A stretch of 64,000 nt of DNA from an uncultured Verrucomicrobiae bacterium. GTDB lineage: Bacteria; Verrucomicrobiota; Verrucomicrobiia; Limisphaerales; UBA1100. This document shows positions 10,150 to 19,654 of the stretch, piece after piece. Below the pieces are notes generated by a model that had not been told where the DNA came from, did not search any database, and saw only the letters and a program-made list of their open reading frames with translations. Both the position numbers and the translations under genes were made by a program. The stretch lies in the NCBI GenBank assembly GCA_937775205.1, contig CALKBX010000005.1, positions 333,087 through 397,086 on the forward strand, in the 5' to 3' direction. Position 1 is the first letter of the stretch. Each line of letters starts with the position of its first letter.

Positions 10150-10977
10150 TCACTTCTTCCGCACGCGCCAAAATGACGGGAACCGCGGCAAGCCATTCTT
10201 CGTGAGGCCACGATAGCGGTAAGTGACCACTGCGCCAATTGGCGGAGGATTCTTGCGCTCGGTATTGGTGAAGCCCGTGCCCACGGAAAACTCGCGACCA
10301 TCCTTCGCGCGCACGCGGAGGGAACCGAGCATCCCGTTGAATTTTCCTTTGCCCGGTTTGTGGCCGATGACGGTGGCTTCGGCGTCGTCGTGGGTTTTTA
10401 CTTTCAACAATGTGCCCGAGCGTTTGCCTTCGTAGACTGATTCCGGCTCGCGAATCATCAACCCTTCGGCGCCGGATTTTACGATTCGGTCGCGCTCGGA
10501 AATCAAATGCGCCTTTCCTTTGCAACGCCACTGCGGAACCGGCCGCACGTGTTTGGCAGTCGCGGGCAGTTGGGTTTTCAAAAACACCATTCGCTTTTCA
10601 AACGTGCCCTTCACTTTCGGCGCGTCAAAAACCATGAACTTGATTTGCCGCCAACGCGCATCCGGCGTTTGCCGCCGCACTATGCTGACGGTGTCCTCAA
10701 ACTTCCCACGACCCAGCCAAAGCTCCCCATCCAACGCAATGTCCTTGGGCAGCTCCGCCAAAAAATATTCCGGCGCGTGGATGGGTTTACCGCCGCGCGT
10801 CCACAACGCTTTCCCATCCCAAAACCCCCGCATCCCATCGTACTTCTCACTAATCCACCAACCGGTGGGGTCAATGGATTCGTTCCAAGTTTTTGCCAGC
10901 AATAACTTCGGGGCCTCCTCAGCGGCGGAAATGGATTGGCAGAAAAACATCACACAAATGAATAACAGTGGTTTCAT
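10150..10977 (-). CDS. ligE: Secreted minimal ATP-dependent DNA ligase (Lig E-like)
   Basis: A 275-residue protein with a signal peptide (residues 1 to about 19, ending SISAA), then a nucleotidyltransferase domain and an OB fold, with no DNA-binding domain. Ligase motifs are all visible: motif I EKYDGMRG with nucleotidyl Lys45, motif III DGELW (83-87), motif IIIa FMVFDAP, motif IV EGLMIREP (171-178) and motif V LLKVK (190-194). The C-terminal FPSFWRVR is typical. Length and leader match Lig E enzymes, known mainly from Gram-negative Proteobacteria and thought to act in the periplasm on extracellular or incoming DNA. Start ATG 10977. It would join nicked duplex DNA using ATP; the biological role is unknown. 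Confidence 0.9.
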   Translation of the reverse strand: MKPLLFICVMFFCQSISAAEEAPKLLLAKTWNESIDPTGWWISEKYDGMRGFWDGKALWTRGGKPIHAPEYFLAELPKDIALDGELWLGRGKFEDTVSIVRRQTPDARWRQIKFMVFDAPKVKGTFEKRMVFLKTQLPATAKHVRPVPQWRCKGKAHLISERDRIVKSGAEGLMIREPESVYEGKRSGTLLKVKTHDDAEATVIGHKPGKGKFNGMLGSLRVRAKDGREFSVGTGFTNTERKNPPPIGAVVTYRYRGLTKNGLPRFPSFWRVRKK

Positions 10978-11026
10978 AGTTGGAAACCTCCCTCAAGCGA
11001 CAAGCGTTGTCAACGGGCCAATTTTT

Positions 11027-12472
11027 CTACGCCAGCACTTCTTTTATCACGTGCCCGTGCACGTCGGTGAGGCGGCGTTCGGTTCCGTTTTGGCGGTAAC
11101 TGAGGCGTTCGTGGTTTAATCCCAGAAGGTGGAGGGCGGTGGCGTGGAGGTCGTGGACGGTGACGGGATTTTGTTCGGCCTTCCAGCCGAAGGGGTCGGT
11201 GGCGCCGTGGGTGTGGCCGCGTTTGACTCCGGCGCCGGCGAACCACGCGGTGAAGCCGTCGGGGTTATGGTCGCGTCCGCTCGCGCCTTTTTGGAAAGTG
11301 GGCATCCGGCCGAATTCGCTGCAGCAAAAAACCAAAGTGTTTTCGAGCAGGCCGCGTTGTTTGAGATCGCGCAGGAGCGCGCCGGTGGGTTGGTTGAAGA
11401 TGGGGCCGTGCACATCGTATTGCGCGGTGAGTTTTTTGTGGCCGTCCCAGTTGCTGGTTCCTTCGCCGCCGGTTTGGTAGCTGCCATTAAAAAGCTGCAC
11501 GAAGCGCACGCCTTTTTCCAGGAGCCGCCGGGCGAGGATGCAGTTGCGGGCGTAGTCGGCTTTGTGTTTCGTTTTCGTGTCGTCGGCGCCGTACATTTTT
11601 AGAATGTGTGCGGGTTCGCGGGAGAGGTCGCTCACGGCGGGGATGCTCGTTTGCATACGGCCGGTGATTTGGTAGGCGGCAATGCGCGCGGCGAGGTCAG
11701 TGTCGCCGGGGAAACGCTCGAGGTGGCGGCGGTTGAGCGACTGGATGAGGTCGCGCGCGGCGCGGTCGGCAGTGACTGGGATAGACGCGGGCCGTGCAAG
11801 ATTGCGCACGGGGTGGGTGCTATTGAAATCTACGCCTTGATACGCGGCGGGCAAAAAACCGGGAGCCCAATTGTTGACGCTGCTTTGCGGTTTGCCGCGC
11901 GGATCGGGGATGGCCACGTAGGCGGGCAGCGATTCGTTTTCGCTGCCGAGCGCGTACGTCGCCCACGCGCCCATGCTCGGAAAACCGTCGGCGGTGAAGC
12001 CGGTGCTCATAAAATTTTCACCCGGGCCGTGGCTGTTGGTTTTGCCTTTCACCGAGTGCACCCAGCAAATGTCATCGGCAAACTCGCCAATGCGGCTGAC
12101 GAGATCGCTGACCATTTTCCCGCTCTGCCCATAACGCCGGAAAGGATACAGCGGCCGCGTGAGATTCCCCTGTTGTCCCTGCGAAGTAATGAAGCCATCG
12201 GCGCCCGGCAACGGCTGGCCGTGGCGCTTGGCCAGTTCGGGTTTGTAATCCCAAGTATCCATTTGGCTGATTGCGCCGCTGCAAAAAATGACAAGAACCT
12301 GTTTAGCCTTGGGCGAAAAATGCGGCGGCCGCGCGGCGTGTGGGCGCGTGGGAAGGATGTCCGGCCGAATGGGCTGCGCTGCCAGCAACCGGTCACGCTG
12401 CAGCAAATCCAGCAACGCAATGCCGCCCAACCCCGTGGCGGCTTTGCCGAGAAATGAACGACGGTCAAGCAT
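11027..12472 (-). CDS. DUF1501 domain protein (pair 1)
   Basis: A 481-residue member of the DUF1501 family, sulfatase-like/alkaline-phosphatase-fold proteins abundant in Planctomycetes and Verrucomicrobia. The N-terminus [15 protein letters not shown] is a twin-arginine signal, so export as a folded protein is likely. Conserved blocks include the [12 protein letters not shown] region, [27 protein letters not shown] and a C-terminal LTDVHGHVI. The ATG at 12472 gives a TGATG stop/start junction with the upstream PSD1 gene; a GTG at 12475 is possible. No substrate is known. The DUF1553-DUF1501 pair is regarded as a carbohydrate/sulfate-related outer system, but that is not proven. Confidence 0.9.
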   Translation of the reverse strand: MLDRRSFLGKAATGLGGIALLDLLQRDRLLAAQPIRPDILPTRPHAARPPHFSPKAKQVLVIFCSGAISQMDTWDYKPELAKRHGQPLPGADGFITSQGQQGNLTRPLYPFRRYGQSGKMVSDLVSRIGEFADDICWVHSVKGKTNSHGPGENFMSTGFTADGFPSMGAWATYALGSENESLPAYVAIPDPRGKPQSSVNNWAPGFLPAAYQGVDFNSTHPVRNLARPASIPVTADRAARDLIQSLNRRHLERFPGDTDLAARIAAYQITGRMQTSIPAVSDLSREPAHILKMYGADDTKTKHKADYARNCILARRLLEKGVRFVQLFNGSYQTGGEGTSNWDGHKKLTAQYDVHGPIFNQPTGALLRDLKQRGLLENTLVFCCSEFGRMPTFQKGASGRDHNPDGFTAWFAGAGVKRGHTHGATDPFGWKAEQNPVTVHDLHATALHLLGLNHERLSYRQNGTERRLTDVHGHVIKEVLA

Positions 12473-15222
12473 CACGGGATGGTGATAAATTCGTGGGTGT
12501 TGAATAATGCGCGGGCGAGGGCGGGGAGACCGTGGTCGGCGGCCAGTTTTTTGGCGGCGGCCAGTTCGTGGATTTCGGGGACACGGCCGAGGGTGAGGTG
12601 GAAGGCGCGGCGCACTTGGGCTTCGACATTTGGGCCGGCATCTTTTTTCACTCGCGCGGCGAGGTGATTGGCTTGGTCTAACATGAAGGGGCTGTTCAAC
12701 AGGTTCAGCGCCTGCATGGGGGTGGTGGATCGGCCGCGGCGGGGGACGGATTGGTTGCCGTCGGGGCAGTCGAACGCGCCGAACACGTCATCCAGTTCCT
12801 GCCGGAATTTGGTGGCGTACACCATGCGGCGCCAGTCGGCGGGGCCGAATTTTTGTTTCGGAAAATAGTGGCGCACATTTTCTTTTTGAATCTCAAACAG
12901 GCTGAAGCCCGGGCCGCCCATCGCGAGGTCGAGCTTGCCGGAGGCGGCGAGGATGCTGTCGCGGATGGCCTCGGCCTCCAATCGGCGCGGCGGGAAACGC
13001 CACAGCAACCGGCTTTGGGCATCGCGCTTGAGCGCGGCGGGCAGGGGCGCGCTGGATTGCGTGAAGGCGCGCGAGCCGAGGATGCGCCGGTGCAGATGCT
13101 TGAGCGACCACCGATGCGTGATAAAATCCGCCGCGAGCCAATCGAGAAATTCCGGGTGCGTGGGCGGCGCGCCGTTGTGGCCAAAATCGTTGGGCGTGTC
13201 CACCAAGCCCGTGCCAAAATGATACTGCCAAACGCGATTCACGATGACACGCGCGGTGAGCGGATTTTCGGGGCTCACAATCCACTCCGCCAACGCCGTG
13301 CGCCGCGTCGCCTCCGTGGCCTCGGCGGCAAAGCGCGCGCCGTTGAATTTCAACAACGTGCCCGCCGCCACCGCCTCGCGCGGCTGCATGGCATCGCCGC
13401 GGTGCAGCCGAAAGACCTTCGGTGGTTTCGCAAATTTGCCCGCGTAAGCCAGCGAACCGGTCTCGATTTCGGCCAATTCCTTCCGCAACACCGCGTGCCT
13501 TTTTAACAGGGCCGTGGTTTTAATCTTTTGCACCTCGGTCAAATCCTTCCGCGCCGCCACGGCGTTGGCATCGAATTTTGTCCCAAAGGGCACGCGGCTA
13601 TTCGAGGACGCCACCACTCGCCATTGGCCGGGAGCGGATTCGATTTCGATTTTATAATTCGTCGGCAGGCGGTCCCGGAGTTTGCCTTGGCGGTCGCGCT
13701 GCCACACGATGCGCTCGATGCGCGCCGGTTTCAAAAAAGTAATTTGCACCCAGCCCTTGCCGCGCGCGTTGGAAATCCAACTGCGGGAGTTGCCAAACTT
13801 TCCATCGATGAGGTGCGCGAGCTTGTGCTTGGGGTTGTTGGCGAAGTTGCCGGAGGATTTCAGTGTGCCACCGAGCGCCACGTTTTTATTGTCCTCACCG
13901 AATACTTCCAGTTCGTCAATGCACGGCTCGCCTTGGTTGGATGTGGCGAGGACGGTGAAGCGCACGGACTTGGCTTTGACCGGCGCAAAAAATTCCTCGT
14001 TGCGGTCGTAGGCGACCGGCGGTTTGAGCAGTTCGGCCAATGATTTTTCGACTGCCTCCAATTCCGCCAGCAACTTTGTTTTGCGCTGGAGTTTATTTTT
14101 GCTGCCGATGGTTCGGTCGGCATGTTGTACGCCGCCGAAGATGGCGGTCATTGCGTAAAAATCATTTTGCGATACGGGGTCAAACTTGTGATTGTGACAA
14201 CGCGCGCAGCCGAGTGTGAGGCCGAGGAAAGTCGTGCCTGTGGCGTTGACCATTTCGGCGAGGTCATTTTGCCGGAGCGTGGCTTGATGCGCGGGGTCAC
14301 TGCCGAGCACCATATCGTGAGGCCCGGCGACAATGAAGCCGGTGGCCGCCTCCGCCCCGAAGGTACCGCCCGCGAGCTGTTCTTTCACAAACTGATTGTA
14401 CGGCTTGTCGGCGTTGAAAGAGTCGATGACGTAATCGCGATAACGCCACGCGTGCGGCCGTTCGCGGTTCATTTCAAACCCGTGGCTCTCCGCGAAGCGC
14501 GCCACGTCCAGCCAATGCTGCCCCCAGCGTTCGCCATAGCGCGGACTCGCCAGCACGCGCTCGACAAGCTTGGCGTACGCGCGCGGATCTTTATTTTCCA
14601 CAAACGCCGTCACCTCCGCCGATGTCGGTGGCAGCCCGTGCATCACGAGATACAGCCGCCGAATGAGCGTTCGCTTGTCCGCCTGCTGCGAAAACTTCAG
14701 CCCCTTCGCCTCCAGTCGCACCCACAAAAACGCGTCCATCGGATCCATAAACCGCGGCGTCCCCGGTTGTCGCAACGGCTTGAACGCCCAATGCTCCATC
14801 GGGTCGGCGATCTGCGCGCCCGCGTCATCCGGCCAGTCCGCGCCCTGATCGATCCACGCGCGAATGAGGCCCACCGTTTTGTCCTCAAGCAAATCCCCCT
14901 TTGGCGGCATTAGCACCTCCTCGTCCAACCCGGAAATAAAATGCACCAAGGGGCTCTCCGCGCTTTTGCCGGGGATGATCGCCGCGCCGATTTCGCCGCC
15001 TTCGAACGCCCGCGCCTTTACGTCGATGCGATAGTCACTCTTTTGCTTGTCCGGCCCGTGACATTTCACGCAGTGCTTTTTGAAGATCGGCAAAATCTCC
15101 TTCACGAAATTCACCTCATGCTTGGCCGGCGGCGGGAGTTCATCGACGTCAATCGCGCCCAATCCGCCAACGAACGTGAGCAGCAAAGAGGCAAAGGCAA
15201 TGCGTGAGTAAAATATTTTCAT
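12472..15222 (-). CDS. PSCyt1/DUF1549/DUF1553 (PSD1) protein with discoidin-like insert (pair 1)
   Basis: A 916-residue secreted protein: signal peptide, planctomycete cytochrome c domain with CVKCHGPD (haem-type CxxCH at residues 51-55), DUF1549 with [15 protein letters not shown], a second Cys motif [11 protein letters not shown], an F5/8 (discoidin)-like carbohydrate-binding segment ([24 protein letters not shown]), then DUF1553 with [20 protein letters not shown]. Haem attachment would need the ResB/CcsA machinery encoded at 1.5-6 kb. It forms a TGATG-coupled pair with the DUF1501 gene downstream. Function is unproven; electron transfer coupled to glycan processing has been suggested for the family. 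Confidence 0.92.
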   Translation of the reverse strand: MKIFYSRIAFASLLLTFVGGLGAIDVDELPPPAKHEVNFVKEILPIFKKHCVKCHGPDKQKSDYRIDVKARAFEGGEIGAAIIPGKSAESPLVHFISGLDEEVLMPPKGDLLEDKTVGLIRAWIDQGADWPDDAGAQIADPMEHWAFKPLRQPGTPRFMDPMDAFLWVRLEAKGLKFSQQADKRTLIRRLYLVMHGLPPTSAEVTAFVENKDPRAYAKLVERVLASPRYGERWGQHWLDVARFAESHGFEMNRERPHAWRYRDYVIDSFNADKPYNQFVKEQLAGGTFGAEAATGFIVAGPHDMVLGSDPAHQATLRQNDLAEMVNATGTTFLGLTLGCARCHNHKFDPVSQNDFYAMTAIFGGVQHADRTIGSKNKLQRKTKLLAELEAVEKSLAELLKPPVAYDRNEEFFAPVKAKSVRFTVLATSNQGEPCIDELEVFGEDNKNVALGGTLKSSGNFANNPKHKLAHLIDGKFGNSRSWISNARGKGWVQITFLKPARIERIVWQRDRQGKLRDRLPTNYKIEIESAPGQWRVVASSNSRVPFGTKFDANAVAARKDLTEVQKIKTTALLKRHAVLRKELAEIETGSLAYAGKFAKPPKVFRLHRGDAMQPREAVAAGTLLKFNGARFAAEATEATRRTALAEWIVSPENPLTARVIVNRVWQYHFGTGLVDTPNDFGHNGAPPTHPEFLDWLAADFITHRWSLKHLHRRILGSRAFTQSSAPLPAALKRDAQSRLLWRFPPRRLEAEAIRDSILAASGKLDLAMGGPGFSLFEIQKENVRHYFPKQKFGPADWRRMVYATKFRQELDDVFGAFDCPDGNQSVPRRGRSTTPMQALNLLNSPFMLDQANHLAARVKKDAGPNVEAQVRRAFHLTLGRVPEIHELAAAKKLAADHGLPALARALFNTHEFITIP

Positions 15223-15224
15223 TG

Positions 15225-15398
15225 AAATGATTGATCCGTGCCAGCTTCGGCCGTCCCAGTTGCGGGAAATGGACGACGTCGGCGGTGAAGGCGTTCAACA
15301 AAGTTTCGCCCGTTTCCGTGCTGGCGGCGGCGGGCACGCCGATGTGGCCGGGGGCAGAGAGCCTCGACATCGGGCCATTTCATCTCGGCGAGCTTCAT
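15225..15398 (-). pseudogene. Creatininase-family remnant with internal deletion
   Basis: Reading down from an ATG at 15398 gives MKLAEMKWPDVEAL, a typical creatininase N-terminus. In the next frame it continues as GHIGVPAAASTETGETLLNAF, which resembles the creatininase C-terminal block (G-GDP-ATxExG). The whole metal-binding core is missing, so this looks like a gene reduced by a large internal deletion plus a frameshift. It lies directly upstream of pair 1 on the same strand. Rests on short motif similarity, so moderate confidence. Confidence 0.5.
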
Positions 15399-15516
15399 GG
15401 GGGGGAAGTCAAGCAAGAGAGACGTTGGAAGGCAAGAACAAGCCGATGAGGTTGACGTATTTTTTGAGATATTTCTTGCCAGAACGATTGGTATTTATTT
15501 CTACTGAAGGCCGCTT

Positions 15517-17505
15517 ATGTTGAGTCCTGCTTTCAAAACTCGAATCCGCTATCAATTCGACACCTTTTTGGCAAAGGGCGGCAGTAACATTTTCATCAGT
15601 TTGTTTTTTGTGTTTCTCGTGACGTTGGTGACGATTGCGTTGTTGCGGGGGATTTTGTTGTGGGCGGTTCCGTCGGAATTGTCTTCTGAAGTGGATCAGA
15701 GTTTCCTGCGGCAACTGTATGTCATTTTTTTGGAAATGACGGATCCCGGGAATATGAATATCGATACGAACTCCGGGGTGGGATTCAAGGCGATGGCGAT
15801 TTTGGCGGGCTTGGCGGGGGTGGTGATTTTTTCGGCGTTGATTGCGGTGATCACTACGGCCTTGGATGCCAAGGTTGATGAGTTGAAAAAGGGGCATTCC
15901 CAAGTGGTGGAATCGGATCACACGCTAATTTTGGGCTGGAATGATCGCGTGACGGAAATTATCCGTGAGCTAATCATCGCCAATGAAAGCGAGCGGGACG
16001 CGTGCGTGGTGATTTTGTCTGAGCACCCCAAGGAAGAGATGGATGATTTTTTGGAATTGCGAATGCCGGACCGGGGCACCACTCGAATTGTCACGCGCAC
16101 GGGGGGGGTGTCCTCGTTGTTGAATTTGGAAACCGTGTCGATGGGCACCAGCAAAAGCGTCATCGTGCTGGGCAACTGCACGGACGCTTCCCCGGCGGCG
16201 GATCGCGCGGCCAGCGATACGCGCGCGATTAAAACCCTCCTCGGCGTGATGGCAATCAAGCCTGTGGAAAGCGAGATTGTGGTGGTGGCGGAAGTGTACG
16301 AGGCGCGCAATCGCGAAATCGTGAACAACATCACGAAGGGCGAAGTGATCACTTTCGACGCGCTGGATATTCTCTCCAAGATTCTGGTGCAAACTTCCCG
16401 CTCCAATGGCTTGAGCGTGGTGTACTCGGAGATTATGAGTTTTGATGGCTGCGAAATGTATTTCTCCGAGGGTGACTGGGGCGGCGCGCGGTTCGGCGCG
16501 ATGCAGTATCATTTTCCCGACGGCGTGCTGATGGGCATTCACCGGGCGGACGGGGAGTTGCTGATCAATCCGCCGGTGGAAACACCGGTGCAGTCGGAGG
16601 ATGACTTGCTGATTTTGGCCGATGACGATTCCACCATTGAATGTCGGCGGGAACCCGTTGCGCCGCATCGCGATCTGCAGCCGGTGACGCATCGGGAGGA
16701 GGTGGGTGTCGAGCGCGAGCTGATCATTGGCTGGAATCCCAAAACAATGATCATCATTCGTGAGTATAATGATTATGTGAAGGAGGGATCGCAAATCGAG
16801 GTGCTCATCCATCTCGCCCAAGGCGAGGTGGACGGCGGCTCGATCCAATTTCGCGAGGCTCAAAAACAATTGGACGTAATGAAAGCCAGCCTGCCCAATC
16901 TCACGGTGGCATTGTGCGAGGCGGATCTGATGGCCAACGGGGTTTATGATGAGCTGGACTTGTCGGAATACGACAACGTGCTGGTGCTCAGCCAGGGCGG
17001 CGATGGCGCGGATCCGGAAAAAGTCGATTCTGAAACGATTATCATTTTGCTGATGCTGCGCAATCAACTGGAGCAGCTTCCGCCCGGCCAGCCGCGGCCC
17101 AAGCTGATTACCGAGGTGATGGATTCCAAAAACCAGAGCCTCGTGGCTCGCGCGGGCGTCAATGACTTCATTATTTCCAACCGCCAGATGAGTATGCTCG
17201 TCGCCCAAATCAGCGAGGAGCCGGATATCCTGCGCGTGTACGACCAGATTTTTTCCGAAGACGGCTCGGAAATTTATATCAAATCAATTGGATTATATTT
17301 CGATGAATTTCCCGTGAAAGCCACCTTTGCCGACCTGATATCCGTCGCCCAAAACCGCGAGGAAACCTGCCTCGGCGTCAAACTCCACCAACACGAGGGC
17401 GATCTCGATGAAAATTACGGCGTGAAATTGATTCCCGAAAAAAACACCGTGTATGAGTTGACCGCCGAGGATCACTTGGTGGTGCTGGCCGAGGATGAAT
17501 TTTAG
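15517..17505 (+). CDS. CASTOR/POLLUX-like ion channel with two RCK-type domains
   Basis: A 662-residue protein with helices at about 24-46 and 88-110 flanking a pore-helix region (RQLYVIFLEMTDPGNMN), then two TrkA-N/RCK-like nucleotide-binding modules: HTLILGWNDRVTEIIREL from about residue 130 and ELIIGWNPKTMIIIREY from about residue 405. This architecture matches the CASTOR/POLLUX/SYM8 family, plant nuclear-envelope cation channels that have bacterial homologues. The bacterial versions are presumed ligand-gated cation channels in the inner membrane; the ion is unknown. Monocistronic on the plus strand between minus-strand genes. Confidence 0.88.
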   Translation: MLSPAFKTRIRYQFDTFLAKGGSNIFISLFFVFLVTLVTIALLRGILLWAVPSELSSEVDQSFLRQLYVIFLEMTDPGNMNIDTNSGVGFKAMAILAGLAGVVIFSALIAVITTALDAKVDELKKGHSQVVESDHTLILGWNDRVTEIIRELIIANESERDACVVILSEHPKEEMDDFLELRMPDRGTTRIVTRTGGVSSLLNLETVSMGTSKSVIVLGNCTDASPAADRAASDTRAIKTLLGVMAIKPVESEIVVVAEVYEARNREIVNNITKGEVITFDALDILSKILVQTSRSNGLSVVYSEIMSFDGCEMYFSEGDWGGARFGAMQYHFPDGVLMGIHRADGELLINPPVETPVQSEDDLLILADDDSTIECRREPVAPHRDLQPVTHREEVGVERELIIGWNPKTMIIIREYNDYVKEGSQIEVLIHLAQGEVDGGSIQFREAQKQLDVMKASLPNLTVALCEADLMANGVYDELDLSEYDNVLVLSQGGDGADPEKVDSETIIILLMLRNQLEQLPPGQPRPKLITEVMDSKNQSLVARAGVNDFIISNRQMSMLVAQISEEPDILRVYDQIFSEDGSEIYIKSIGLYFDEFPVKATFADLISVAQNREETCLGVKLHQHEGDLDENYGVKLIPEKNTVYELTAEDHLVVLAEDEF

Positions 17506-17554
17506 CCGAGCCAGTACGAATTCCTAAACACGATAGAATCAAAACAAACAAAAA

Positions 17555-18163
17555 ATGAAAAAACACCTATTCACCAATAAGATCGCCCCGGTTTTTCTGT
17601 GCGCCTTTGCTGTCGCTGTGTCTGCAAAGGACATCAAGTCGAAGCCTTACCCTTTGAAGGTCTGCATCGTTGCCGGGAACAAATTGGGGAGTATGGGGAA
17701 GCCGGTGACGATTGTTCACAAGGGGCAGGACGTGGAATTCTGCTGCAAGGCGTGCATCAATAAATTCACTAAGGAGCCAGTAAAATACTTGGTTAAGTTG
17801 GATGCGCAACCCGCCAAGCGAATTGAGCACACGAAGGATTCGCTGGACGTGGTGAAGGCGCGGCTGGCGAAGGGCACCGCTGTGCTCATCGATGTGCGTG
17901 AACCTTTTGAGTGGAAGGACGGCCACATCAAAGCCGCCACGCTTGTGCCGCTGAGCGATCTTCGCGAGGCTAAGGATGACGCGGAGTTTGCAAAAAAGCT
18001 GACGAAGAATCTGCCCGCCAAAAAAATCATTTACCTCCACTGCCGTTCCGGCGGCCGCGTGTTGGCGGCCACGCCCATTTTACGCGCAATGAATTTCGAT
18101 GTACGCCCACTCAAGGCCGGTTACAGTGTCCTCGTTAAAGCTGGTTTTGAGAAAGCCAAATGA
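17555..18163 (+). CDS. Secreted YHS/TRASH-like and rhodanese fusion protein
   Basis: A 202-residue protein with a signal peptide (to about residue 24). The first module has Cys37 in VCIVAGNKLGS and a CCKACINKF cluster (Cys63, 64, 67), like YHS/TRASH metal-binding domains. The second is a single rhodanese domain (98-200) with the active-site loop HCRSGGR; Cys153 is the persulfide cysteine. Predicted role: periplasmic sulfurtransferase or metal/sulfur handling. It starts 49 nt after the channel gene and could share its transcript. Confidence 0.88.
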   Translation: MKKHLFTNKIAPVFLCAFAVAVSAKDIKSKPYPLKVCIVAGNKLGSMGKPVTIVHKGQDVEFCCKACINKFTKEPVKYLVKLDAQPAKRIEHTKDSLDVVKARLAKGTAVLIDVREPFEWKDGHIKAATLVPLSDLREAKDDAEFAKKLTKNLPAKKIIYLHCRSGGRVLAATPILRAMNFDVRPLKAGYSVLVKAGFEKAK

Positions 18164-18178
18164 GGAAACCCACCAGAT

Positions 18179-19111
18179 TTATTTCGCTAATTTCTTTCGA
18201 ATCAAAGCCGACTGTTGATCATCGAGCACTTGCCAGCAGGCGAGGCCGTTGCCGACGAGGTCCCACTCGTCAAATTCCCATACGACCTTCTTGTCGTGGG
18301 TAATCTCAAAAATCTGTGGGTTTTTGTCACCTGCGTGGCAGTTGCCAATTAGGCGGTTGCCGTTTTTGAGTTCCTGGAGGCAGGTCATCCAGCCGAGGCC
18401 GATTTTGGTGCCGGGGACTTTGTCTTTGATTTCCCACACTACTTTTTTGGCGGGCGTGACCTCGACGATGCTTTTGCCGCCGCCGGAGGCGATGAGGGTG
18501 TTGCCGTTCTTCAGGCGAATGGCTCCATAGACCCGGGTATTGATGAGGTAATCCCAAACCACCTTTCCGTTGCGGTCATACTCAGTAACCACCCCGGGTT
18601 GTTCAGAACAAACGAGCAGCGTGCCGGTGGGAGTGTGGCGTGCCCAGCGGGTACTGGTTGTGCCGCCGGGCTTGAGTGGGAACTGATGAACGAGTTTTCC
18701 TTTCTTGTCGACCTCGATCACGCGACCAACGCGGCTCTCTACAATCATGGTGTTGCCATTTTTCAAACGCGCAAAGGCGTGCACGTCAACGCGCTTGCCG
18801 GCGTTGCCGTTTTGTTTGGCGGAGTCGTAAGTCCACACCACCTTTTTGGCGAGGGTGATTTCCTTGAGCGTGGTCCAAGTATCATGAAATAAAATATTCC
18901 CATTTGGCAGCAGATGCACATCGTGATGCCCCGTGTGGCCGCGCTGGGGCCCGGCGGTTTTGTGCGACCAAATGACTTCGCCCTTGGCGTCAGTGATGGC
19001 GAGAATGTTTTTTCCGTAGGACGCACCGACGAGCACCAATCGCTCGGCGTGAGCGGTGAGTAGGGAAAGTGAAAAGGCAAAGGCGGTTAGCAGTGGAAGG
19101 AGTGATTTCAT
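18179..19111 (-). CDS. Secreted beta-propeller protein (PQQ-like repeats)
   Basis: About 310 residues starting at the ATG at 19111 (MKSLLPL), which directly precedes a good signal peptide ending AHA; an upstream in-frame Met at 19171 would add a non-signal extension. The mature protein is a run of propeller blades with repeated LKNGNTLI/xxVEVxxxKKVVWE motifs (for example HLLPNGNILFHD, RLKNGNTMIVES, ELKNGNRLIGN). Such proteins are usually extracellular or periplasmic; no catalytic function can be assigned. Confidence 0.85.
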   Translation of the reverse strand: MKSLLPLLTAFAFSLSLLTAHAERLVLVGASYGKNILAITDAKGEVIWSHKTAGPQRGHTGHHDVHLLPNGNILFHDTWTTLKEITLAKKVVWTYDSAKQNGNAGKRVDVHAFARLKNGNTMIVESRVGRVIEVDKKGKLVHQFPLKPGGTTSTRWARHTPTGTLLVCSEQPGVVTEYDRNGKVVWDYLINTRVYGAIRLKNGNTLIASGGGKSIVEVTPAKKVVWEIKDKVPGTKIGLGWMTCLQELKNGNRLIGNCHAGDKNPQIFEITHDKKVVWEFDEWDLVGNGLACWQVLDDQQSALIRKKLAK

Positions 19112-19149
19112 TTGCGTTGAGGATCCTGTTTTTATTGGGGGCATGCAAA

Positions 19150-19620
19150 TCATTTTATGCTGTCGCGACAAACTCGCATCATGTTGCCGCCGATGATTTT
19201 TCGAATTTCATCATCTTTGTATCCGCGTTGCACAAGGCCAACGGTGAACAGCGGCCAGTTGGTCCAGGCGATCGAAAGGCGGGCCTGCGGTTGAGGGCGC
19301 AGGCTCCCCACGGGCCAGAAGTAACGCCATTGGGTACGGGATCTTTGTAATTTAGGAATCTTGGCCGCTTCTGCTGCTTGGTTTCGGGAGGTGTATGAAA
19401 CATCGGAGCCAATGCCGACGTGGTTGATGTTGGTGGTCTTGATGACGTGATCAATGTGGTTGAGGAAAGCGTTGATATCACCTGGGTTGCCGAGAAAACT
19501 TGGGATGCACGCGATGCCGGTGAGTCCGCCGGTGTTGGCGACGGCTTTGAGGACTTTGTACGGCTTGCCGCGGATGTGTTTGTGCAAATCTGCCGCGCAA
19601 CTATGGCTGGCGGGGTCAAG
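19150..19620 (-). pseudogene. Membrane dipeptidase (peptidase M19), C-terminal remnant
   Basis: The frame carries M19 C-terminal features: SHSCAADLHKHIRGKPYKVLKAV, NTGGLTGIACIPSFL, HIDHVIKTTNINHVGIGSD, and the end WPLFTVGLVQRGYKDDEIRKIIGGN. A full family member is about 350-400 residues and its N-terminal half carries zinc ligands (HxD, Glu); here the frame hits a TAG at 19621, just before the DUF1501 stop. The N-terminal half is gone, so the enzyme cannot be functional. Probably left by a deletion next to the inserted DUF1501 pair. Confidence 0.8.
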
Positions 19621-19654
19621 CTACACGGCCTAATGATGAACTTGTGGTTTGGGG

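Noticed and set aside
7500..15200. Long plus-strand frames opposite the transpeptidase, beta-helix, DUF1501 and PSD1 genes
   Set aside because: High-GC antisense shadows; the minus-strand frames carry the recognisable domains.
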